DNA from: Cycloclasticus sp.
Lineage (GTDB): Bacteria > Pseudomonadota > Gammaproteobacteria > Methylococcales > Cycloclasticaceae
Direction of reading: 5' to 3'
DNA length: 5,192 bases
Assembly: GCA_012960055.1 (NCBI GenBank)
Contig: DUCA01000088.1
Span: forward strand, 1-5,192
Part shown: piece after piece, positions 1 through 5,009 of the stretch
Layout of the letters: every line of letters starts with the position of its first letter
Numbering within the stretch: position 1 is the stretch's first letter
Position numbers and translations under genes: made by a program
Notes under the pieces: generated by a model
The model's database searches: none
What the model was told of the DNA's origin: nothing
Seen by the model: only the letters and a program-made list of their open reading frames with translations

Positions 1-645
1 TTGGCCGTTACAACGTATTTTAGAAAAGACCTGTCGCGCCTTATTGTTGGTTGGTTCAACTCTGTTTTCAAGCAGCAACATTCTCAAGACAGTCGTTTAG
101 CCTGGTTGATTATCATTGGCACTATACCCGTTGGCTTAATGGGCTTATTGTTAGGTGATTTCATAGAAACGCACCTTCGTTCCCCCATAGTGATTGCCGT
201 AGCAACGATTGTTTTTGGCCTGTTGCTTTGGCGTGCTGATGCCGTTGGTGAGCGGGTAAGGGAGCAAGACAAACTAACCGTTAAAGATGCATTGATTGTG
301 GGTTTGTACCAAGTTCTGGCGTTAATTCCAGGCACATCCCGTTCGGGCATTACCATGACAGGCGGCTTGTTTTTAGGGCTGACACGAGAAGCTGCCGCGC
401 GCTTTTCTTTTTTGTTGTCAGTGCCACTTATATTTTTAGCCGGTAGTTTAAAAACTCTGCATTTAATCGAAAGCTCGGTGGCCGTCGATTGGTTCGCCAT
501 CTGCATGGGTATTGTTGTGTCGGCTGTTAGTGCATTCGCTTGTATCGACATATTCCTCAAACTGCTTGAGAAAGTGGGTATGTTACCGTTTGTTATTTAC
601 CGCTTGGTGTTGGGTGTGTTTTTACTGTCTGTCTACGTTGCGTAG
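1..645 (+). CDS. uppP: Undecaprenyl-diphosphatase UppP (BacA family), 5'-truncated by window
   Basis: An integral inner-membrane enzyme that dephosphorylates undecaprenyl diphosphate to undecaprenyl phosphate, recycling the lipid carrier for peptidoglycan and other envelope glycans. The 214 visible residues end in TAG and contain the family signature PGTSRSG at residues 110-116 of the visible part (nt 328-348); its arginine corresponds to the essential arginine of the E. coli enzyme. Several long hydrophobic segments follow, and the tail MLPFVIYRLVLG matches the usual C-terminus. The first codon, TTG, is an internal leucine: aligned by eye with the 273-residue E. coli protein, about 57 residues are missing on the left, including the catalytic EGLTEFLPVSSTGH motif. 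Full length would be near 271 residues, normal for the family. The stop directly abuts the stop of the convergent gene. Identification is firm; the integrity of the unseen N-terminus is unknown. Confidence 0.95.
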   Translation: MAVTTYFRKDLSRLIVGWFNSVFKQQHSQDSRLAWLIIIGTIPVGLMGLLLGDFIETHLRSPIVIAVATIVFGLLLWRADAVGERVREQDKLTVKDALIVGLYQVLALIPGTSRSGITMTGGLFLGLTREAAARFSFLLSVPLIFLAGSLKTLHLIESSVAVDWFAICMGIVVSAVSAFACIDIFLKLLEKVGMLPFVIYRLVLGVFLLSVYVA

Positions 646-1191
646 TTAAGGTTGCTTCAATAGTACATAAAGAGCGCCGGCGCCACCATCACGTTGCTGT
701 GCAGATGATAAAGCCAACACCAATTCATGTGCTTTAAGTTGATTAAATACCATGTTTTTTAATATCGGAAATTGACTTGAAGAACCCATCCCTTTGCCAT
801 GCACAATTAAAACACAACGATGATGTTGTTCTGTTTGTTGCAAAATAAACGCATCTAAGTATTGATGCGCCTCGGCTTGTGTTAAACCGTGCAAGTCTAC
901 TTTGTCGTCAACGATAAGCTTACCGCGCTTTAATTGACGTATGGTTTTGTCTCTGATGCCTTGTTTGGCATAAAACACACGGTCTTCACTTTGAATACCT
1001 GAAGGCCGGTATTCGGGTGTGTCGAATACTTGCTTGCTTGATTCAAAACGTTTCTTTTTTGGCCGTGGTTTGGGCAGATCAACAATATGGTTGTATTTAT
1101 CTGATGTGATGGGCTTTACATCGCCCAGTGTCTCTCTAAATAAGCGTGAATCCTCCGTTGAACTGAGGTCTTTGTTTTTATCTTCAGGCAT
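646..1191 (-). CDS. Smr-domain protein (SmrA/SmrB-type, putative endonuclease)
   Basis: A 181-residue protein with a C-terminal Smr domain (about residues 95-180). Seen directly: DLHG at 99-102, HGKG at 131-134 and the closing GGAGALYVLL at 169-178, all Smr hallmarks. The first 90 residues are charged and probably disordered (a PKPRPKKKR stretch at 40-48). The early motif SRLFRETLGDVKPI resembles the N-terminus of E. coli SmrA, whereas the DLHGLTQ stretch resembles SmrB; I therefore give no symbol. Family knowledge: proteobacterial Smr proteins are nucleases, and E. coli SmrB cuts mRNA at collided ribosomes. A role here is inferred only. The length agrees with SmrA and SmrB (about 185 residues). 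The ATG at 1191 has no Shine-Dalgarno and lies 7 bases after a strong extended -10, so the transcript may be leaderless. It is divergent from surE and convergent with uppP with no gap. Confidence 0.9.
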   Translation of the reverse strand: MPEDKNKDLSSTEDSRLFRETLGDVKPITSDKYNHIVDLPKPRPKKKRFESSKQVFDTPEYRPSGIQSEDRVFYAKQGIRDKTIRQLKRGKLIVDDKVDLHGLTQAEAHQYLDAFILQQTEQHHRCVLIVHGKGMGSSSQFPILKNMVFNQLKAHELVLALSSAQQRDGGAGALYVLLKQP

Positions 1192-1199
1192 AATATGAT
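1172..1199 (+). promoter_or_regulatory. Candidate sigma70 promoter for surE operon
   Basis: TATGAT at 1194-1199 matches the -10 consensus at 5 of 6 positions. The best -35 is TTGTTT at 1172-1177 (only TTG matches) with a 16-base spacer. Start of transcription would be near 1206, giving a leader of about 40 bases for surE. The -35 lies inside the smr coding region and the -10 overlaps the oppositely oriented smr -10. Weak but the best candidate in the 55-bp divergent spacer. Confidence 0.35.
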
Positions 1200-1206
1200 T
1201 TTAGCA
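1198..1206 (-). promoter_or_regulatory. Extended -10 promoter element for the smr gene
   Basis: Read on the minus strand, positions 1206 down to 1198 are TGCTAAAAT: a TG at the extended position followed by TAAAAT, a 5/6 match to TATAAT. No good -35 is seen at 16-18 bases, which is tolerated for extended -10 promoters. Transcription would start about 7 bases downstream, at or next to the ATG at 1191. Inference from sequence only. Confidence 0.45.
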
Positions 1207-1246
1207 TTTATCAAATTAAACACATGTTGTTCTTTAGATCACTGTT

Positions 1247-2002
1247 ATGCATATTTTAATCAGTAATGATGATGGCTACCTCGCCCTTGGGTTGTCTGTT
1301 TTAGCAGATACGTTATCAGGCTTGGCAGAGGTCACCGTGGTAGCGCCCGATAGAAATCGAAGTGCGGCTAGTAACTCGCTTACGTTACAGATGCCGCTGC
1401 GTGTGCAAAAAATGCAGAATGGTTTTTTTAGTGTTGATGGTACGCCTACTGACTGCGTGCACCTCGCCATCACCGGTTTGCTGGATGACGAACCTGATAT
1501 TGTTTTCTCAGGCATCAATAATGGCGAAAATATGGGTGATGACGTGTTGTATTCAGGTACGGTTGCCGCAGCGACAGAAGGCCGTTTTTTAGGTTTACCA
1601 TCCATCGCCATTTCAATGAGTGTTAGTCAGCCTAAGCATTATGAAACGGGGGCTTATGTCGCTGCCCGCTTGTTTAATCACTTGATGACGTCTAGTTTAC
1701 CGTCAGACACCATTTTGAATGTTAATGTGCCTGACTTACCTGTAAAAGAATTAAAAGGCTTTAAAACAACCCGATTAGGGCAACGTCACCGTTCTGAACC
1801 GGTGATTGAGGCACGAGATCCAAGAAATCAAAAAATCTATTGGGTAGGGCCACCAGGTGCGCATCAAGATGCGGGTGAGGGCACAGATTTTCATGCCGTG
1901 GATAATGGCTATGTTTCAATAACACCGTTGCAGATTGATTTGACGAACCATAAACGCTTAGCCGGTTTAAGTGCTTGGATTGATGGTATGTCGCATGAGT
2001 AA
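1247..2002 (+). CDS. surE: 5'/3'-nucleotidase SurE (survival protein)
   Basis: A cytoplasmic, divalent-metal-dependent phosphatase that removes phosphate from nucleoside monophosphates and, in E. coli, also acts on short polyphosphate; named for stationary-phase survival. The 251 residues match the family length (E. coli 253). Metal-site residues are all present: D8 and D9 in SNDDG, S39 in APDRNRSA, and N91 in SGINNGENMGDD. Also visible are the SGTVAAATEGR block (103-113), NVNVPDLP in the middle and DAGEGTDFHAVDNGYVSITPL near the end. The residue normally proline in the LAPG/HAPG turn is leucine here (YLALG, 11-15). ATG at 1247 is chosen because it puts SNDDG at its usual distance from the start; no clear Shine-Dalgarno precedes it. 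First gene of the surE-pcm-yqaA-nlpD-rpoS block, overlapping pcm. Confidence 0.97.
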   Translation: MHILISNDDGYLALGLSVLADTLSGLAEVTVVAPDRNRSAASNSLTLQMPLRVQKMQNGFFSVDGTPTDCVHLAITGLLDDEPDIVFSGINNGENMGDDVLYSGTVAAATEGRFLGLPSIAISMSVSQPKHYETGAYVAARLFNHLMTSSLPSDTILNVNVPDLPVKELKGFKTTRLGQRHRSEPVIEARDPRNQKIYWVGPPGAHQDAGEGTDFHAVDNGYVSITPLQIDLTNHKRLAGLSAWIDGMSHE

Positions 2003-2651
2003 TCACTTGGGGATAGGGATGACATCCCAGCGCACGCGAGACCGCCTGATCGTACAATTGCAAGAACTCGGCATTAAAGACCAACGTGTTTTATCTGTCA
2101 TGCGTAAAATGCCGCGTCATTTGTTTGTCGCTGAGGCTCTTGCAAGCCGTGCTTACGAAAACACATCATTACCCATCGGCCATGGACAAACCATCTCCCA
2201 ACCGTATATGGTTGCGCGAATGACGGAGTTGCTTATCGAAGATGGCCTGCCAGAAAACGTTTTAGAAGTGGGCACAGGGTCTGGTTATCAATCTTCTATT
2301 TTGGCTAGTCTTGTCTCTCGGGTTTTTTCGGTCGAACGTATTCGTCCTTTGCAAGAAAAAGCAAAAAAAGTATTGGCGGAGGTGGGGTTTAGGAATATTA
2401 GCTTTAAACATTCAGACGGTGGTTGGGGCTGGAAAGCTTGTGGCCCTTACGAAGGCATTTTAGCTGCAGCAGCACCAGAAGAAATCCCTATTCACTTGCT
2501 AGAACAGTTAGTCATTGGCGCAAAATTAGTGATACCCATCGGCAAAGAAGGGAAGCAAGTGTTACAACGTGTTACACGCACAGAGTCTGCTTACGAGGTT
2601 GAGGTGATTGAACCAGTCAGTTTTGTGCCTTTTTTAAAAGGTAAAGCGTAA
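1995..2651 (+). CDS. pcm: Protein-L-isoaspartate O-methyltransferase (Pcm)
   Basis: A cytoplasmic repair enzyme that uses S-adenosylmethionine to methylate isoaspartyl residues in aged proteins, starting their return to normal aspartyl linkage. From the chosen start it has 218 residues (E. coli 208). Seen: the substrate-side block LPIGHGQTISQPYMVARMTELL (59-80), the SAM-binding motif I VLEVGTGSGYQ (89-99), FSVERI (111-116) and DGGWGW (141-146), and C-terminal FVPFLKG. The usual VTAA sequence after motif I reads LAAAA, a conservative change. The ATG at 1995 overlaps the surE stop by 8 bases (ATGAGTAA), suggesting coupled translation. An in-frame ATG at 2019, which would give a 210-residue product, has the better ribosome binding site, so the true start could be either; GTG 1971 and ATG 1983 look unlikely. 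Confidence 0.95.
   Translation: MSNHLGIGMTSQRTRDRLIVQLQELGIKDQRVLSVMRKMPRHLFVAEALASRAYENTSLPIGHGQTISQPYMVARMTELLIEDGLPENVLEVGTGSGYQSSILASLVSRVFSVERIRPLQEKAKKVLAEVGFRNISFKHSDGGWGWKACGPYEGILAAAAPEEIPIHLLEQLVIGAKLVIPIGKEGKQVLQRVTRTESAYEVEVIEPVSFVPFLKGKA
2009..2018 (+). promoter_or_regulatory. Ribosome binding site bearing on the pcm start
   Basis: GGGGATAGGG sits directly before the ATG at 2019, inside the reading frame that begins at 1995. GGGGA ends 5 bases before that ATG, a workable spacing. The upstream ATG at 1995 has no comparable site. This supports initiation at 2019, with or without initiation at 1995 by coupling to surE. Confidence 0.4.
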
Positions 2652-2654
2652 GGG
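2649..2654 (+). promoter_or_regulatory. Ribosome binding site of yqaA, overlapping pcm stop
   Basis: TAAGGG pairs well with the 16S rRNA tail (one G-U wobble) and lies 8 bases before the GTG start at 2663. Its TAA is the stop codon of pcm, so termination of pcm and recruitment for yqaA share the same bases. It fixes the GTG as the start. Confidence 0.6.
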
Positions 2655-2662
2655 AATTAACC

Positions 2663-3238
2663 GTGTTTAAGAGTTTATATAATAAAGTACTATCATGGGC
2701 GGAGCACCCTAGAGCCAATAAGTTTCTGCTGGCGTTGAGCTTTGCCGAGTCTTCTTTTTTTCCAATACCGCCCGACGTTATGCTTGCGCCTATGTGTTTG
2801 GCGAAGCCCTCGAGGGGCTTTTACTTTGCTTTATTAACCACGCTGGGTTCGGTTGCTGGTGGCGTATTTGGTTACCTCATTGGCATGTATTCATTTGAAT
2901 TAGTCGAACCTCTTATCTCATCGATGAAGTACGAGGGGGAATTTGAATTGGTTAAACGCTGGTTCGATGAGTGGGGTTTTTGGGCTATTTTCATCGCCGG
3001 GTTCTCACCTGTTCCATACAAACTGTTTACGATAACTGCGGGCATGCTCAGTATGTTGTTTTTGCCATTCGTTATCGCATCCATTATCGGGCGCGGAGCA
3101 CGGTTTTTCTTAGTGGCCTTTCTTGTGTCGTTGGGTGGTGATTGCTTACGTGATAAATTAAACAACTACATTGAACGAATAGGTTGGATGGTGACGTTGG
3201 TCCTTGTCACTGGTTTTCTCATTTATAAGTTTTATTAA
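2663..3238 (+). CDS. yqaA: YqaA/DedA-family inner-membrane protein
   Basis: A 191-residue polytopic membrane protein of the DedA/SNARE-associated (VTT) superfamily, YqaA branch. Seen: an amphipathic N-terminus, then FAESSFFPIPPDVMLAP (27-43) with the membrane-embedded acidic residue E29 and the PxPP turn, a glycine-rich segment SVAGGVFGYLIG (63-74), FIAGFSPVPYK (110-120) and the GRGARFF motif (143-149), followed by a C-terminal membrane helix (about 174-190). These match DedA hallmarks (paired prolines, arginines near GxxxR). Some DedA proteins recycle undecaprenyl phosphate across the membrane or support membrane potential, but the YqaA branch has no settled function, and I assign none. It begins at GTG 2663 with a good Shine-Dalgarno, 11 bases after pcm, and lies in the position yqaA usually holds in the surE-pcm-nlpD-rpoS block. 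Confidence 0.88.
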   Translation: MFKSLYNKVLSWAEHPRANKFLLALSFAESSFFPIPPDVMLAPMCLAKPSRGFYFALLTTLGSVAGGVFGYLIGMYSFELVEPLISSMKYEGEFELVKRWFDEWGFWAIFIAGFSPVPYKLFTITAGMLSMLFLPFVIASIIGRGARFFLVAFLVSLGGDCLRDKLNNYIERIGWMVTLVLVTGFLIYKFY

Positions 3239-3247
3239 CCGACTAAG

Positions 3248-3991
3248 TTGAACATTAAACGGGAACTTTTTGTTTCGCTGTGTGGAATACTTCTCGTCCT
3301 TTCACTTATTTCCTGCGCTTCGCCCCAGGTACATGCCCCCGTCTTTAATAACAATAAAATTAGAGGCAGTTCTGCAACAACGCATGTGGTGCGACTAGGT
3401 GATACCTTGTATTCAATTGCTTGGCAAAGGGATAAAAATTTTCGAGATTTAGCCAAGTGGAACAATATAAGTCCACCTTATACGATTTACAAAGGACAGA
3501 AGTTAACATTAATCGCTAAGAAAAAAACCGTAAAGCCCCCAAGATCATTACCAGCGAAATCAAAAAAAACGATTAGCAAACAACATGTAATAAAGACGAC
3601 TTCAAGTAAAAGGTCACCCAGGTTAAAGTTAACATGGCAATGGCCGATAAAGGTTAGGAAGTTGGAAAGAGGCGCGCTTCAATCTGGCGTGCTACTGATA
3701 GGTAAGTCAAGAGAGTTGGTAAGAAGTAGTGAAGGTGGTAAAGTAGTTTACGCAGGCAATGGTTTAAAGGGTTACGGTAATCTTTTAATCATTATGCACG
3801 ACAATGAATTTTTAACTGCGTATGGATACAATAAGCGGTTATTAGTTAAAGAAGGGAGTGTCGTCAAAAAAGGCCAAGCTATAGCTGAGATAGGGATCGA
3901 TAATAAAAAGCGCCGGATTTTGTTTTTTGAAATGAGACGATACGGTAAAACTATTTCGGTAGTTAAGTACATGCCGAAATTTAGGGAATAG
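3248..3991 (+). CDS. nlpD: NlpD-type lipoprotein: LysM plus degenerate LytM/M23 domain
   Basis: An envelope lipoprotein of 247 residues. A lipoprotein signal peptide is clear: K4/R5, hydrophobic 8-20, lipobox LISC with lipidated C23; the following Ala-Ser lacks an inner-membrane retention Asp, so the outer membrane is likely. A LysM peptidoglycan-binding domain spans about 45-89 (THVVRLGDTLYSIA to QKLTLI). A lysine-rich linker (90-127) leads to a LytM/M23-like domain (130-245) with GGKVVYAGNGLKGYGNLLIIMH and a YMPKF tail as in E. coli NlpD. The histidines of LytM enzymes are absent: the AYAHN position reads AYGYN and LHFE reads LFFE, so it cannot be a zinc peptidase. In E. coli the non-enzymatic NlpD activates amidase AmiC for cell separation; the same role is inferred. 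It is shorter than E. coli NlpD (379) and very basic. TTG 3248 is the only start that gives a signal peptide; an in-frame stop lies just upstream, and there is no real Shine-Dalgarno, so coupling to yqaA (9-base gap) is likely. Confidence 0.9.
   Translation: MNIKRELFVSLCGILLVLSLISCASPQVHAPVFNNNKIRGSSATTHVVRLGDTLYSIAWQRDKNFRDLAKWNNISPPYTIYKGQKLTLIAKKKTVKPPRSLPAKSKKTISKQHVIKTTSSKRSPRLKLTWQWPIKVRKLERGALQSGVLLIGKSRELVRSSEGGKVVYAGNGLKGYGNLLIIMHDNEFLTAYGYNKRLLVKEGSVVKKGQAIAEIGIDNKKRRILFFEMRRYGKTISVVKYMPKFRE
3716..3744 (+). promoter_or_regulatory. Candidate internal promoter for rpoS inside nlpD
   Basis: TTGGTA (3716-3721) and TAAAGT (3739-3744) are spaced by 17 bases, each a 4/6 match to the sigma70 hexamers, and TGG precedes the -10 as an extended element. 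A start near 3751 would give rpoS an untranslated leader of about 260 bases. In E. coli the main rpoS promoter also lies within nlpD, which makes this location plausible, but the match is only moderate. Confidence 0.3.
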
Positions 3992-3995
3992 CAAG

Positions 3996-4001
3996 TAAGG
4001 G
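3996..4001 (+). promoter_or_regulatory. Ribosome binding site of rpoS
   Basis: TAAGGG ends 9 bases before the GTG start at 4011 and pairs with the 16S rRNA tail with one wobble. It is part of AGGGAATA (3998-4005), an exact copy of AGGGAATA at 3983-3990, which overlaps the end of nlpD. The site supports GTG 4011 as the rpoS start. Confidence 0.6.
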
Positions 4002-4010
4002 AATACTAAA

Positions 4011-4916
4011 GTGAAAAAACCTAAAAATAAGTTGGTTTTAGACAGCAGAGAAGCAGATAAAATTAAAAAAGTGAGTGCTAGAAGTAGTGACTCAACTCAG
4101 ATTTATTTAAACGAGTTAAACAAATCTACGTTGCTAACAGCCGAAGAAGAAATTCATTTTGGCCGTCTCGTTCAACAAGGCGACCAGCCCGCTAGACAGC
4201 GTATGATTGAGAGTAACTTGCGTCTTGTCGTTAAAATATCCAAAAAATACATGAATCGTGGCCTACCGATGTTAGACCTCATTGAGGAAGGTAATTTAGG
4301 CTTGATACGCGCAGTAGAAAAGTTTGACCCCGAGAAGGGCTTTAGGTTTTCGACCTATGCGACTTGGTGGATTCGCCAAACCACTGAAAGAGCGATAATG
4401 AATCAAACACGAACCATCCGTTTGCCAATTCATATCATTAAGGAGATGAATATTTATCTCCGAAAAGCTCGTGAGTTAAGCCAAGAACTTGACCGTGAAG
4501 CCAGTGCTGAAGATGTGGCTGAAGTCACGGGCAAATCCGTAGAGGTTATTGAAAAGATGTTCCGTATGCACGCGGATAAAACATCATCACTGAATGTATC
4601 TATTTCAGAAGATAGTGATCAACAATTACTCGATACAGTTGCGGATGAAGATTCAAAAGAACCCACAGACATTCTGCAACTTGAAGAGATTCGGGATAAT
4701 TTGGATCAATGGCTGGAATTGTTAAGTGATAAGCAACGAGAAGTAATTTCGCGTCGCTTTGGTGTTCGAGGACATCATCCCTCAACCCTAGAACAAGTTG
4801 CTAATGAAATGGGCGTCACACGTGAACGTGTTAGACAGATTCAGATGGGCGCACTTAAATCGCTCAAATCAATCCTAGAAAATGAAGGCTTGTCGCCCTC
4901 AGTTCTTCTGCACTAA
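4011..4916 (+). CDS. rpoS: RNA polymerase sigma factor RpoS (sigma-38)
   Basis: The general stress and stationary-phase sigma factor, which directs RNA polymerase to its regulon. The 301 residues carry region 1.2 (about 27-60, DSTQIYLNEL onward), region 2 (about 64-134, with NLRLVVKI, DLIEEGNLGLIRAVEKFDP and FSTYATWWIRQ), region 3 (about 138-220) and region 4 (about 232-290) with helix-turn-helix TLEQVANEMGVTRERVRQIQ. RQIQ rather than RQIE in region 4.2 and the LPIHIIKEMN stretch separate it from RpoD. K144 in that stretch aligns with E. coli K173, used in promoter recognition and RssB-mediated turnover. Region 1.1 is short: about 27 residues precede region 1.2, against about 55 in E. coli (330 residues). 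GTG 4011 has a good Shine-Dalgarno and lies 19 bases after nlpD. Control by read-through from surE, a possible promoter within nlpD and translation is expected. Confidence 0.97.
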   Translation: MKKPKNKLVLDSREADKIKKVSARSSDSTQIYLNELNKSTLLTAEEEIHFGRLVQQGDQPARQRMIESNLRLVVKISKKYMNRGLPMLDLIEEGNLGLIRAVEKFDPEKGFRFSTYATWWIRQTTERAIMNQTRTIRLPIHIIKEMNIYLRKARELSQELDREASAEDVAEVTGKSVEVIEKMFRMHADKTSSLNVSISEDSDQQLLDTVADEDSKEPTDILQLEEIRDNLDQWLELLSDKQREVISRRFGVRGHHPSTLEQVANEMGVTRERVRQIQMGALKSLKSILENEGLSPSVLLH

Positions 4917-4940
4917 AATACAGCGTGTACTATTTTTCCG

Positions 4941-4969
4941 TTGACAGTTGAAATGCTGGTGGTTACTGT
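4941..4969 (+). promoter_or_regulatory. Sigma70-type promoter for the alaC-like gene
   Basis: TTGACA (4941-4946) is a perfect -35 hexamer; 17 bases on is TACTGT (4964-4969), a poor -10 that keeps the important T1, A2 and T6. The start would fall near 4976, about 34 bases before the ATG. The hexamers contain an inverted pair, ACAGT (4944-4948) and ACTGT (4965-4969). An alternative -10 (TAGTAT, 4977-4982, preceded by C) lacks a -35 but would suit sigma-S. Confidence 0.5.
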
Positions 4970-5009
4970 ATCGCGCTAGTATCCCACTTCGCTTTAAAGA
5001 TGAATAACC

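Noticed and set aside
1..3. TTG at the window start as a uppP start codon
   Set aside because: The residue aligns inside the protein and the essential N-terminal motif would be missing; the gene continues to the left of the window.
84..560. 158-codon open frame on the minus strand inside uppP
   Set aside because: Its translation is low-complexity with no recognisable motif and lies wholly opposite the well-supported uppP frame; it is a shadow of that gene.
674..683. Perfect ten-base palindrome GCGCCGGCGC near the uppP/smr junction
   Set aside because: It has no loop or T-run, so it is no terminator, and it encodes the conserved Gly-Ala-Gly-Ala end of the Smr domain; coding constraint explains it.
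1761..2084. 107-codon minus-strand open frame across the surE/pcm junction
   Set aside because: No family features and fully antisense to conserved parts of surE and pcm.
3500..3635. Ten-base direct repeat AAGTTAACAT at 3500-3509 and 3626-3635
   Set aside because: Both copies encode Lys-Leu-Thr in the same frame of nlpD; composition of the gene makes a chance repeat likely.
4919..4937. Possible rpoS terminator: TACA-GCG-TGTA followed by a T-run
   Set aside because: The stem is only four base pairs, half AT, and the T-run is interrupted; too weak to call a Rho-independent terminator.
4917..5009. RsmZ-like small RNA gene, found downstream of rpoS in Pseudomonas
   Set aside because: The 93-bp spacer contains no repeated GGA hairpin motifs and is too short.
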